From: Stenogyne calaminthoides
Taxonomy: Eukaryota; Streptophyta; Magnoliopsida; Lamiales; Lamiaceae
NCBI GenBank assembly: GCA_037126765.1
Contig: JBBCBC010000026.1
Coordinates: 10,652,418-10,716,417, forward strand
Length of the DNA stretch: 64,000 bases
Reading direction: 5' to 3'
Of this stretch, positions 8,795 through 19,567 are shown piece after piece (positions within the stretch are counted from its first letter, which is position 1; each line of letters begins with the position of its first letter). Below the pieces are notes generated by a model, which searched no databases, was not told the DNA's origin, and worked only from the letters and a program-made list of their open reading frames with translations. Position numbers and translations under genes: made by a program.

Positions 8795-9445
8795 TATTTT
8801 ATGGAAAGAGATAAGTATTCTTGGAATACATAATTATCCCATAAATTCAAGAAGTCAAATCTTGATTCCATTTTCCTTGTATTTTTCGAAAATTAGGGGA
8901 TAAAGGGGAATAAGATTTTTATGGAAAAAATTAATTAAGGAGAAAAGAATACAGGAGATATATTCAAGATTTCTTGGAGATCAAGAAAAAGATTTTCTCC
9001 CTTATTTTTTCATTGAAAAAATCGGCCCCCTTGTCCCTATAAATAGAGGATGAATTTTTTATTCCCAACAGCAATTCCATGTGTTGGAAATATTAGAAAT
9101 CCACAAAGGTGGTGGCAAAATATTTTTGGTTTTCTCTCTTGTTAAAATCGTTCGTGTGAATCCTCCCACCGGATTACGTTTGTGGACTTGGGACATATTT
9201 GGGAAGACTCTTTGGGTTGATCCATCGTCTCAACGATTGTATCTACAAGAGCTATGTAATCTCGTAACTCCTAGATTCCGCATGCTTAGGATTTACGTGG
9301 ATTACGTGTACGCATGATGCTTATTACTTGTTTAATTATTATGTTGAATTGATTTAGGATTATTCATGTTAGTAATTAATTGTTTAATTTAAAAATGTAT
9401 TTAAAATCATCTCGAATAGATCCGGGCACCCATAATTTTTCAACA
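8795..9445 (+). repeat. Truncated copia LTR (copia-A/C family), plus orientation
   Basis: From GGAAAGAGATAAGTATTCTTGG onward the sequence follows the reverse complement of the copia-A LTR at 44659-46504. It includes the GATATATTCAAGATTTCTTG block, the TATAAATAGAGGATGAA promoter-like stretch, and the end CGAATAGATCCGGGCAC...TTCAACA at 9445, equivalent to the LTR's 3' terminus. The first roughly 1.2 kb of a 1.85 kb LTR is missing. The gypsy RT region begins directly after it, with no primer site and no matching target duplication visible, so it is a truncated LTR remnant. Confidence 0.7.
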
Positions 9446-9446
9446 G

Positions 9447-10838
9447 CTGGAGCCTGAAGATTTTATGCTCGAGGCTGAAATCAACGATCCCCAACAAGAT
9501 GGTACAAGAGCAGTCCCGGGGGAAGAACTCGAGAAACTCAAAGTAGACCCAACTCGGCCTGATCTAGAAGTGATCATGGGCTCCAAAATACCAGGTGACT
9601 TGAAGGGGGAAGTCATCAACTTTATCAAAAAGAACCTGGATGTTTTTGCATGGTCACACAAAGATATGATCGGTATTGACACAGAGATCGCATGCCACCG
9701 GTTACACATCGATCCAACTCGGAAGCCGATAGCTCAGAAGAGGCAAAAATTTGGTGTTGAAAAGTATGCAACACTTGCCGAGGAGGTGAAGAAATTACAA
9801 GATACCGACTTAATCATGCAAGCCGACCAACCGCAGTGGGTTGCCAATGCAGTGTTGGTGAAAAAATCAAACGGAACCTAGAGGCTTTGCATTGATTTTA
9901 CCAACCTCAACGAGGCTTGCCCAAAGGATTTCTTCCCCATGCCTCACATCTACCACTTGATAGACAACATGGTTGGTCATGAAATGATGTCGTTCATGGG
10001 TGCCTTCGCGAGCTATCATCAGATAGCGATGCATGAACCAAATCGGCAACACACCTCATTCCTGACAAAGAAGAACCTCTACTGCTGTAAGAGAATGCCA
10101 TTTGGCCTAAAGAATGCAGGGGCAACGTATCAAAGATTAGTTAACCATATGTTTGCCGATCAAATTGGCAAGTCGGTGGAAGTTTATGTAGACGATATAG
10201 TCGTCAAGAGCCTAAAAAGGGAGGATCACCTCACCCATCTGGCTCAAACTTTTGATATCATAAGGAAGTTCAACATGAGACTCAATCCCAAAAAGTGCAA
10301 TTTTGGAGTAGAGTCAGGAAAGTTCTTGGGGCACTCGGTCAGCAAGTGGGGAATAGAGGTGAATCCAACAAAAGTCCGGGCTATTCTAGATACGGGGCCC
10401 CTCCGAAACATGAAGGAAGTTCAGAAACTTACAAGTTGCCTAGCCGCCCTGAATAGGTTCATCGCCCGAATGGGGGATAAATGCAAGCCGATGTTCGACA
10501 CAATTCGAAAGAAGTTAAAATTCAAATGGACACCAGAAAGTTAGGAAGCTTTTGACAAAATCAAGGCCTATCTGGCAGACTTGAGCATTTTATCCAAGCC
10601 GATTCCGGGGGAGAAGTTGTTTTTATATATGGCAGCCTCGGAAACCGCTTTAAGTGTTGTTCTCATCCGGGCAGAAGGTCAGATCCATTTCCCTATCTAC
10701 TTTGTCAGCCAGATGCTGAATGAAACCGAACAACGTTATCCACTTCTGGAGAAGCTGGCTTATGCATTAGTCATGAGTGTGAGGAAACTGAGACCCTACT
10801 TTTTTTACCACCAAGTGGAGGTTCTCACAAATTTTTAA
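9447..10838 (+). pseudogene. Ty3/gypsy reverse transcriptase and first RNase H
   Basis: The frame from 9465 reads a connector (LDVFAWSHKDMIGID, the conserved FAWSxxDMxGI block) into the RT domain. Visible RT blocks are VKKSNGT-x-RLCIDFTNLNEACPKD, MSFMGAFASYHQIAM, MPFGLKNAGATYQRLVN, and the catalytic YVDDIVVKS near 10190, then NPKKCNFGV and FLGHSVSKWGIE. RNase H follows at 10581-10838 (YMAASETALSVVLIR, YFVSQMLNETEQRYPLLEKLAYALV). In-frame stops at 9879 (where the family has Trp) and 10542 (where it has Gln) interrupt it. The YVDD and FAWSxxDM blocks point to the Tat/Athila branch. The protein would copy element RNA and degrade the hybrid's RNA strand, but this copy is dead. Confidence 0.92.
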
Positions 10839-10874
10839 ACGCGTGCTCCACCGAACGGCGATAGGTCCACTTCC

Positions 10875-11655
10875 AAATGGGCTATCCGGTGGGGTGTCGA
10901 TGCCTCAAATGGGCTATCCAGGTGGCCAACTTCATAGTCGAATTAACTTTCTCCTCGGAGGCTAGCAGTTCAACCGGTCCACCTTGGCAGTTGTTCGTGG
11001 ATGGTTCAATGACCTCTCACAAGTCAGGCGCAAGGGTGGTCCTGATAAGTCCGGAGGGCATTTCATTTCAAAATGCCACCACTTTTGACTTCGGCGATAA
11101 ACAATGAGGCCGAGTATGAGGCACTCATCAGCGGCTGGAAATGTCAACAACAATAGGTGTCAAAAGACTTCAGGTACAAACGGATTCTCAGCTCGTGGCT
11201 AATCAAGTCTCAGGGGAATATGAAGCTCGGGACGATAGAATGGCAACTTACTATGAAATCGTGAAAGAATTATGCCAGAAGTTCGAGTAGATACAGGTGA
11301 AATTAATCCAACAAGACCGGAATTCGCGAGCCAATGCGTTAGCACAACTGGCGACTTCAGAGGGGCCAATAGAGATGAAGGATGTCACCATCACAAGACA
11401 CTTCCACCCCTCCAATTTTGACAAACTGGTCGCAACCCCCAACAATGAGTTGGATAACACCAATTTTCGATTATTTGAGGAGCGGCATCCTGCCAGAAGA
11501 CAGAGTTCAAGCTCGGTAATTGCAATTACAAGCCACACAGTACACCGTGATCAACGACATGTTATATAAACGAGGCTTCATCACACCACTTCTCTGATGC
11601 ATCTCACCAGAACAGGGGCAAGCCATCCTGAGGGAGATACATGAAGGTGTGTGCG
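10875..11655 (+). pseudogene. Second (archaeal-type) RNase H and integrase zinc-finger start
   Basis: A frame at 10877-11107 reads WQLFVDGSMTSHKSGARVVLISPEG, the first catalytic Asp block of an additional RNase H. Fragments VKRLQVQTDSQLVANQVSGEYEARD and ANALAQLATS follow in other frames. This second RNase H is a hallmark of the Tat lineage. The reading then gives YTVINDMLYKRG and REIHEGVCGN, the first half of the integrase HHCC zinc finger, which is cut by the copia-B insertion at 11660. A small duplication (AAATGGGCTATCC at 10875 and 10907) and several frameshifts damage the linker. Confidence 0.8.
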
Positions 11656-11660
11656 GAAAC

Positions 11661-14600
11661 TGTTAGCGTTAGTGTTCTAGAGACAATGTAGGTCCCAAAC
11701 GGGTTTTAGTGAGGGTAGAAGTCTAGAGGGGAGGGGTGAATAGACTTCTAAAACTTTTTGTGGATCAGGTGTGATTAGCAAGTATGCCTGATTAGAGTGC
11801 GGAGTGAATCAGTATGGGCTGATATCCTACTTACTGATTGCTCGAAGGCAGATCAGTTCGGCGTCTATCAGTTTAACTGATAGTGCGGAAGATAAGTTAA
11901 CCCGTGTGAAAATTAGTTTTAATCAACCAAGATTCTGATCAATCTGTTTTAGATCAGATGACTAAAGTGTCAAACTGATCAGTTCAGTAGCTTGATGCTA
12001 GTCTGAACCAGATTCAGAATATGCATGCAGATAAACAGATAGTGTGCAGATAAGTGTAAAGCAAAGTAAAGACACACATATTTATAGTGGTTCAGACAAC
12101 TTGTCCTACGTCCACTCTTCCCTATCAGCAGGGGCACCAACTAACCAACTGGACTTAGTTTAATGTGTTAGTCCAACACAGTACAACCAACAGAAGTTTC
12201 ATGAGTTCTCACTCAACCAATCTCAGAAATCATATCTAGAAACCCTAGACTGAAATCTTGCTTTAACAAACTTAATCTAACTTGTGTTTGGGTATAAGAT
12301 TTGTAATGTTCCAACTGGAATACTATCCAATCATCTAAGTAGCCTAAAGCTAGAGGATAAATATTCTGTGCTAAGAACAATGGGATGAACACTTAGAAAA
12401 TAATCTTAGATTTAGTGTTCTTCGTGCGCAAATTTGCTTGTGCTTGAGCTTGATGATAATTTCCGTAACCTTACTATGAAGGCTTGATCCCATATATATA
12501 GGCACGAAATAGAACTAGCCGTTGGAGAACAATTCGAATTTCAGTCTATTTTTGGTAGGTTTGCAGGCGGACAAGACGTGCTTCAGGGACGGCATGACCG
12601 AAAGCATGCAAGCTTGTCCTTTCTAGCCGTTATACTCTGAAATGCTAGTCCTGCACTTATCAGTTCCGTACTTGCGTGTCTTCTTCTCATTGGCTCATAA
12701 GTACACAAAGTTGGCACTTAATCTTCCAACAAGTTTGACATTCATCTTGTTTGAGTGACTTGGCTCGTACTAGGTAGCTTGAAGTAGTTACCTGATGAAC
12801 TGACCAGATCAGATAAGGACTGATCTGTCTACCTGTATGAATATTCTGATTGTAAGTTGTCTTAGCCCAACTTACTGATTCTTCTTGTTATCTGATGTCG
12901 GTCTTCTGGACTTGATACTTTCTGATCGACTTCGTGTCTGACCTTCTGAATATCTGATCTTCTTCATATCTGATCTTCTTCAAGAATAGACCTACTCTTA
13001 TCTAATACATCAGCTGTCTATACATCTCAGCTGGTCATCCTATCTGATATTTAAATCATCAGTCAGCTAACAGGTCTGACTGGTCTTATTACAATTTGCT
13101 TTGGAACTTCCATCAAAACTAACTACAAATTTCCCAACAGACAATCTATTGTAAGGACATAATACTTGATGATATTAAGTTTGATTTAATATTATAGTTC
13201 ATTTAATGTTAATGTATGTCAATACACTTGTTTGCATATTATATTTGATTACTTGCGTTTATTCATGCAAGTGTTCTTATGAGTCATTTCTGTCATTGAT
13301 GTTGTGAGAACTCTGATGACTTAAGCACGATTCTCAAATAACGCCGATCAAGGATCATCAAGAATGAGATATTGATGATGCAATGGAGATTGGTGTGCGA
13401 TCTGCATTATACTCTTAGAGAGTGTAGTAAGATCTCACTTGCTACGAGATACTAGATATCTCATGATAGATGCACAAATACATTAGAGGGTATTGGTATA
13501 CCAATCCGAGAATCCGTTTGATGTATTTCCACTATATGTGTCTACGGGTGTCTCGGTTAGTGGGAGCGATACGATACTCCTTTGACTTGAGGTCAATACG
13601 CACGACATGTGTGGAGTGATGAACTTTGACCATGACTGACGCTTGCACCCGTCTATGGGTATATATGGCTTGGATTGGGTTCATCACGAAGTGCATGGGT
13701 GTGGTAGTTGAGCCAAGAATAGGATTCATTCCTCAATGTGGATTTAGAGAGAATACTCATCTTCTCATCATAATTGGATCTAAGTCATCGGCCGATGCAC
13801 GTCAACTTTGATTTTGTGGCTAAGTGTGACATACATGATCAATTAGTGATTAGAGACCATATGATTACGTTATTTGAATAGACATTTCATCATGTTTAAG
13901 ACTTAATCGAGTATTCGTGAATCAAAGGAGAAAATCGTAATAGCCCATGTTTCAGTTACAGGTAGTTGCACATTTCCTCGCAACGTACCTCATATATTGA
14001 GAATGTCTGATGGGTTCAATTAAGACCCTTAGTTTGACTAATCGCTCGATATATGAGGGCCTATGAGTCATACAACAAGTAATGGTTGTTTACTAATTAT
14101 AGTTGGTTGATTAAATATTATATTGGATATTAATATTTAATTTATAGAGAATATAATAATAATTATATTTAGAATTAATTATTATTATGATTTAATTGAA
14201 TTAGATTTAATTAAATAGAATTTCCAATAATAATATATGAAAATATTATTATAGGATTTAATATATAAGGAATCAAATCCGTAGAGATTTGATATACATG
14301 GAATTAAATCCGTAGATATTTTATATGTAGAAAATAAATCTAAGAGATTTATTTTATTAGAATTTTTCCTAATAAAGGTTAGCTTAAGATTTAAGTTGAA
14401 CATCTCCTATATATATGAGCACTTGGGAATTCATAATAAGTGAGTTCATATTTTCTCCATAAAATCTCTAAGTTAGAATTTTCCAAGCAAATTCATCTCG
14501 GGGATTCAACGCTGGCAGATCTGTGCAAATTAGTAAACGACTGTTACGTGGATACCATAGTTGAGGAATCCGTGTACAAATTGTTGTAAGAATTCTGTTT

Positions 14601-14704
14601 ACGTTTACTCGTATGTAATTATGCAATTAATTGTTCATTTGTTGGTGAACTGTTTATTTTCGGTATACATGTATTACGTGTTTACGTGCCTCTAAATTCC
14701 AACA
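11661..14704 (+). repeat. copia-B 5' LTR (interrupted)
   Basis: Begins TGTTAGCGTTAGTG and ends CTAAATTCCAACA. The portion after the inserted solo LTR (13145 onward) matches 19590-21155 nearly base for base, including the direct runs ATCTAAGTCATCGGCCGATG and TCCTATATATATGAGC (TATA-like region near 14405). The primer site follows at once. Confidence 0.92.
11687..13139 (-). repeat. Solo LTR of a Sirevirus-like copia element
   Basis: TGTAGGTCCC...TTTCCCAACA, 1453 bp, flanked by GACAA at 11682-11686 and 13140-13144, lies within the 5' LTR of copia-B; the 3' LTR lacks it. Its layout matches the Sirevirus LTR at 28785 (GTGGTTCAGA...CCTACGTCCACTC and many CTGAT/ATCAG repeats), in the same orientation, so it reads on the minus strand. 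No primer site or coding sequence is present, as expected of LTR-LTR recombination. Confidence 0.9.
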
Positions 14705-14705
14705 G

Positions 14706-14717
14706 TGGTATCAGAGC
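14706..14717 (+). other. copia-B primer-binding site (tRNA-iMet)
   Basis: TGGTATCAGAGC is complementary to the 3' end of plant initiator methionine tRNA and starts 1 bp after the 5' LTR. It is the site where minus-strand DNA synthesis is primed. Confidence 0.95.
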
Positions 14718-16625
14718 TTCATGCTCTTGTTTTAATTGCTAATTGAATAGGATTTAAAATTAAAAAAAAAAATTAAATCGTGGGGTGTGACCGATGAACG
14801 GCCACACCAAATCAATTATGTTGGTGCGTGTGTGCACTTATTTGTGCTATTGGCTTTTATATGATTGATAACCCTTTTTGGTCTTGTCTTTTGCCCGCAT
14901 CACTATCTCCTCAATTTCTAGGGTTTTTTGTGCAAAACTGCCTCACCCTCCGCTCCTCCTCCTCGCCGCTTGACCGCGCGATGGCATCCCGCATCGTCGC
15001 TTGAGGCGGGAGTTAAGCATCGCACCTCACATTGATTGCGCAGATGCGCGACACTGCTTGCGACAGAGAGGACAAATCGCGGCGGTGCTCCATCTTTTGG
15101 TTTCGATCGATAGCAGCGTTCTCTCATCCTCGTCGCGATTCGCTCTAACCGGTGGCTATGACGTGTCTTCTCACCTAGGTGGGGATGCGCATCGTTCCGC
15201 ATGGCGACGACTTCTCGCGTCGACCAATGAACCGCCTCTCCGATGATAACTTCAAACGACGGAGATGACGCACGTATGCCTTGAGTACGGCAATTGAACG
15301 CACGCGCTCGCGCGACACGGTGTGACCCATCCGATGCGCTTCAGTCACGACGGCGATTTGTTGAACCCCAAGTGTATATGAAACCACTCTAGGCGGCGGA
15401 GCTGTGCAGTGTGCACGCGCCGCCCTGACCCGAACGATGCATTGTCACTTCTTGCTCCACTGTTCTTGTAAATTACTGAAGTTAGGCTGTTTCTGATGAA
15501 ATGATTAGATTAATTCTGAGACTAATTGTGAATTGATGGAATATTGGTTGGTTTTTGGAAATTGGTTGTCCCAAATTGCAGATTGGATGCTATCAGATTT
15601 AGACGGTGATGTGGGGAGGACTATTTTGCAAATTAGATTTGGGCAGGCCCTCCCGCTCAATTTCAGAAATTGCACCTGAGCCCCTAACAACAAAATAATT
15701 AAAATCTAATTTTTGGAAAATTAATAAGTGTTTAATTTTTAAAATTGGATTATGCTTAGACCAAAGATTGATAATTGATTGAAATTGAATTAAATGAAAT
15801 TAAAATTGGATTTTGAATTTTGTTTGATGTTTTTCATTGTTATTAAAATCCCACTTGGGTAACTTGTTTTATTAAATTCGTTAACACATTTATAGTCCGC
15901 ATTATAATTGTTTTGGGTAGGCGGCACCCAATAATTGTCGGACCGTATTATTATTTGGGTAGACGGTGCCCATATAAATGTTGTCCGTGTAAATCCTGTT
16001 TGGGTAGGCGGTGCCCAATAATTGCTCAAATGTGATGTAGATTAACATGTTGGATCTTGATTAAACAATTAATACCCCGCCTTTAAAATGTTCCTCACTA
16101 AAATATGGTTTTTCATTAAATTGAAACGATGTCTTCCATCGAAATTAAAAGTAAACTGGCGATTTCGTTCCAATAGGTATTTAAGACCAAAGTCTTTTGT
16201 TCGGATCTACATTCAACTGGACTTTTATAGGGATACGTTGTGTCGCCTCTTAATGGTTGTAAACCAACTTAACTTTGTTTCACCAGCCAAAGCAGGGAAA
16301 CGAAAGTTAGGGGACATCCGATTGAACTGGGTTCAATCAACTAGGAGTTGCAATTTTGCAATTGGTTTGGAGACCTACCAATTTTATTATTCCAGTAATC
16401 AACCAAAGCAGATATTGTAATAATAAGAATGTAGATCCTAGTCCATTACAATTTATATTTGATATAAATTCGTACTCTTCCAATGAGGTCGTTGAGTATG
16501 TGAAAATGATGGAGACAAAATATAACAAAAGAAAGACCATGTTTATTTTGATTGCATAATATTGATCATATGAATTATGTGTTTAATTCCCATTTTATTT
16601 TATTTCTCTTGGTTAGTTGAAATGT
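14718..16625 (+). other. copia-B leader with a GC-rich island
   Basis: About 1.9 kb between primer site and gag with no convincing protein. From about 14930 to 15440 the base composition switches to GC-rich with many CG dinucleotides (CGCGCGATGG, GCGCTCGCGCGACACGG), against an AT-rich background. Three copies of TTGGGTAGGCGG(T/C)(G/A)CCCA follow at 15910-16023. Reading frames of up to 94 codons exist on both strands in the island but carry no known motif. It may be untranslated leader structure or captured sequence. Confidence 0.5.
15910..16023 (+). repeat. Three imperfect hairpin repeats in the copia-B leader
   Basis: TGGGTAG(G/A)CGG(T/C)(G/A)CCCA appears three times at roughly 45-bp spacing, each followed by ATAATT or ATATAA. 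Each unit is partly self-complementary (TGGG...CCCA), so the transcript could fold into three small stem-loops. Function is unknown. Confidence 0.6.
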
Positions 16626-17250
16626 TTAACTGTTATTGAGATGTGTTTTGGAAACAAACAAATTGGTTAGGCCAAATTTTCTAGACTGGCATCGAAACAT
16701 GTGTTTGATGCTAAGACAAGAAAAGATTGAGTACGTATTGGACACACCAATCCCTGTTACCCCTGCAGCTGGTTTCTTGAGATAACTACGTTTGACGTAG
16801 CAGCTCAAAAGAAGCATCAAAAGGATGATTCTAGATGGTGTGTGATGTTGCTCGACATGACTCCCGAATTACTTAAGGCAACATGAGAAAATGGGTCCTT
16901 TCGAGATGCTCAAGCATCAGAAGGATCTCTTTAATTTTGAATCTCGTTATGAGATTTATGAAATGATGAAAGATCTGTTCAGATGCCGGTTAGCTGAAGA
17001 AGGGAATGTTTCACCTCATGTGCTTAAGATGATAGGCCTAATTGAGAAACTTGGTAATTTAAGCATTGAGCTAAAATACCAGCGTTCCCATTTATGCTAT
17101 CTTCCAGTCGCTCCCGGATTCATATTCTAGCTTCATTGTGAACTACAATATGAATAAGACGGATGCGACCATACCTAAACTTCACAACATGCTCAAGACT
17201 TTTGGGTTCACTATCACTAAGATGGAGTTCAAAAGAAGGAGCGGGTAGAC
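16626..17250 (+). pseudogene. copia-B Gag remnant (UBN2 type)
   Basis: The clearest frame (16891-17130) reads FEMLKHQKDLFNFESRYEIYEMMKDLFRCRLAEEGNVSPHVLKMIGLIEKLGNL. This corresponds to the mid-Gag of plant copia elements (the RLxEGxxVSPHVLKMIGxIExL block). A downstream frame gives NYNMNKTDATIPKLHNML. The zinc knuckle is still visible as RGHWKKDCE at about 17277-17303, with the first cysteine pair degraded. Frames are broken several times, so no capsid protein can be made. Confidence 0.8.
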
Positions 17251-19240
17251 AAGGATGTGTGTCTCTACTATAAGTAGTAGAGGACACTGGAAGAAGGACT
17301 GTGAGGTTCTGGCTGCTAAAAAGAAGGCACTGGGCGCTTCTAGTACTAGAACATGTATGTTTGTTATTAAGATAAACATGTTCACTAATAGCGCTAACTG
17401 CTTGGTATTAGATACCGGATGTGGCTCTCACATTTGTACGAATGTGAAGGGGCTCATGTGTCTTAGGGCAGTTAGGGCGGGTGAAGTCGTCTTACACGTG
17501 GAAACGGAGCAAGATTTGCTACTGAACGTGTGAGGACTTATGTGTTAGACTTACCCTTTGGTACTAGATTAGAACTTAATGATTTTCATCTAGTTCTTTC
17601 TATTTCTCGCAACATGTATTTGTTGAATTATGGATATGATGTTCTTAATATACAAAATAAAAGACTCAAACTTAGTAATCATGAAAACCCGACTTACTTA
17701 TGGCATTGTAGAACCTGATCATGTAAATGAGAAAATAATTGCAAGGTTAAGAAAGTTAGACTACCTAACCCCATTCGACTTTGAGTCTTATGGAGATTGT
17801 GAATCTTATCTCATGGGCAAGATGATCAACAGTCCCCTTTTTGGGAAAGGGGTGCATGCCAAAGAAATTCTAGAGTTGATCTACAACGATGTTTGTGGAC
17901 CATTGTCCACTCTAGCTAGGGGTCACTTCAGATAATTCATCACTTTTACTGATGATTTTTCAAGATACAGATACGTGTATCTTATGAAACACAAATTAGA
18001 ATCTTTTGAGAAATTGAAAGAGTTTAAGGATGAAGTAGAGAAGTAACTTGGTAAGAGTATCAGGACTCTTCGATCAGATCGAGGAGGTGAATACCTTAGC
18101 CATGAATTCACTGATTACTTGAAGTTACATGGAATCCAGTCACATTGGAATCCTCTCGGAACACCTCAGCTGAACGGTGTGTCCGAGAGGAGAAACTGAA
18201 CCCTGTTGGACATGGTGAGGTCCATGATGAGCTTCTCCTTTCTTCTGACATTCTTATGGGGATACGCATTACAAACCTCAATTTTCATTCTGAATAGGAT
18301 TCCATCTAAATCGGTTGAGCATACACCATATGAACTATGGTGTGGCAAGAAGCCAACTTTTACACATATCAAATATGGGATTGTCCTGTGATTGTGAAAA
18401 GGATGCTTACCGACAAGTTGGAATCCAAAGGTGAAAAGGGATACTTTGTGGGATATCCTAAGGAAACTAAAGGATATTACTTCTATCTACCTGAGAAACA
18501 ATCAATGATTGTTTGTAGGTAGACGAAGTTCCTTGAAGAAGACTATGTCTTTAAGGAACATGGTCGTAAGCTGATAGAACTTGAAGAAATTCAAGAACCA
18601 CAAATTAACAAAGAGACTGACATCTTGTCAAAGCAACATGACAAGGAATCAGTGGGAGTATTCAGCAACTTTCACGGTGGGACACATTCACTATGTGATC
18701 GTCTTTCAGCCAGTGGGAGCGTAATTGGAGTGTGCTTGCCAGTGCAAGAACCTCCAAGTGGGCTGAATGAGAATGACATAGTTCAAACTCCCGCCCAAGA
18801 GGCATCTGAAAATGTAGCTCTTGAGGACTCTTCGGACATTGATGAAATCGATGCACCATAAAATTTTCACGATTAGAATGTGCAGCCTGCACAACCACAG
18901 CTCCGTAAGTCAATTAGGAATCGTAATCCACCATTAGATATGGTTACCTCTTGGAGGAACTCAATAATATGGACATACCGGATAAGGACGATTCTAATAC
19001 TTATTCTAAAGCAATATCAGATATAAGTTCAGTAGCCTAAAAGGGTTAGACCCATAGGTTGCAAATGGGTCTTCAAGCGTAAGACTGATGCAAATGGCAA
19101 ACTACAAACATACAAAGCTAGGATGGTGGCGAAGGGCTATAGTCAACGCGAAGGCATTGACTATGATGAGACCTTCTCACCAGTTACAAAGATCAAGTCC
19201 ATTCGAATTTTACTTGCGATAGTAGCACACTATGATAAAG
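17250..19240 (+). pseudogene. copia-B protease, integrase and start of RT
   Basis: In order: protease LVLDTGCGSHICTNVKGL (17398-17451), GAG-pre-integrase remnant YLWHCRT (about 17700), then integrase with YNDVCGP (first Asp), FTDDFSRYRYVYLMKH, TLRSDRGGEYLSHEF (second Asp) and GVSERRN (Glu) around 18175. LNRIPSKSVEHTPYELWCGKKP and GYFVGYPKETKGYYFY follow. The start of RT (CKWVFKRKTDANGKLQTYKARMVAKGYSQREGIDYDETFSPV) ends at SIRILLAIVAHYD near 19230, where the rest is deleted. There are about ten frame breaks. Confidence 0.88.
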
Positions 19241-19556
19241 TTGTCTAATAAATTTAGATTTTATAGTTCTTAAGAGGACTAGGGGTAGTTCCGAGTGCCA
19301 GTTGTCTAATAAAGTTGTATTAAGACAACTTGGTGCAAATGCGCAAGAAAAGGAACCGAGATCAGTAAACAGAAACAAGCATGTACCTAGACTTATCATT
19401 TGATCCTAGAGATCATAAAGATAGGAGAAATGGAATTAAAATGTATTCCCACATATTTAATTTGGAAGATCATTTCACCAAAACACTGAGTGTTCATGTA
19501 CACACTAGACATTTGATGGTCTAGGGGTTAGACATGTAGGTGATTGACTCTAGTCC
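19241..19556 (+). other. Deletion scar in copia-B, end of pol
   Basis: RT stops abruptly at about 19230. A short direct repeat, AGTTGTCTAATAAA, is present on both sides of a roughly 70-bp tract (about 19230 and 19297). After it, LEDHFTKTLSV (about 19462) resembles the (A)DxxTKxL end of the copia RNase H tail. About 1.2 kb of RT/RNase H is therefore missing. Confidence 0.6.
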
Positions 19557-19567
19557 AAGTGGGAGAT
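19557..19567 (+). other. copia-B polypurine tract
   Basis: AAGTGGGAGAT directly precedes the 3' LTR's TGTTAG and is the expected primer for plus-strand synthesis. The same AAGTGGGAGAT is used by the copia-A/C family. Confidence 0.9.

Noticed and set aside
9081..9317. 78-codon frame in the LTR fragment
   Set aside because: Lies wholly in LTR sequence; the same region in other LTR copies has no conserved frame.
14706..14717. tRNA gene candidate at TGGTATCAGAGC
   Set aside because: It is only the primer-binding complement of tRNA-iMet; no cloverleaf. The same holds at 41029 and 44646.
14918..15387. Overlapping frames of 70-94 codons on both strands
   Set aside because: They arise from the GC-rich leader island; no motif or start context supports a gene.
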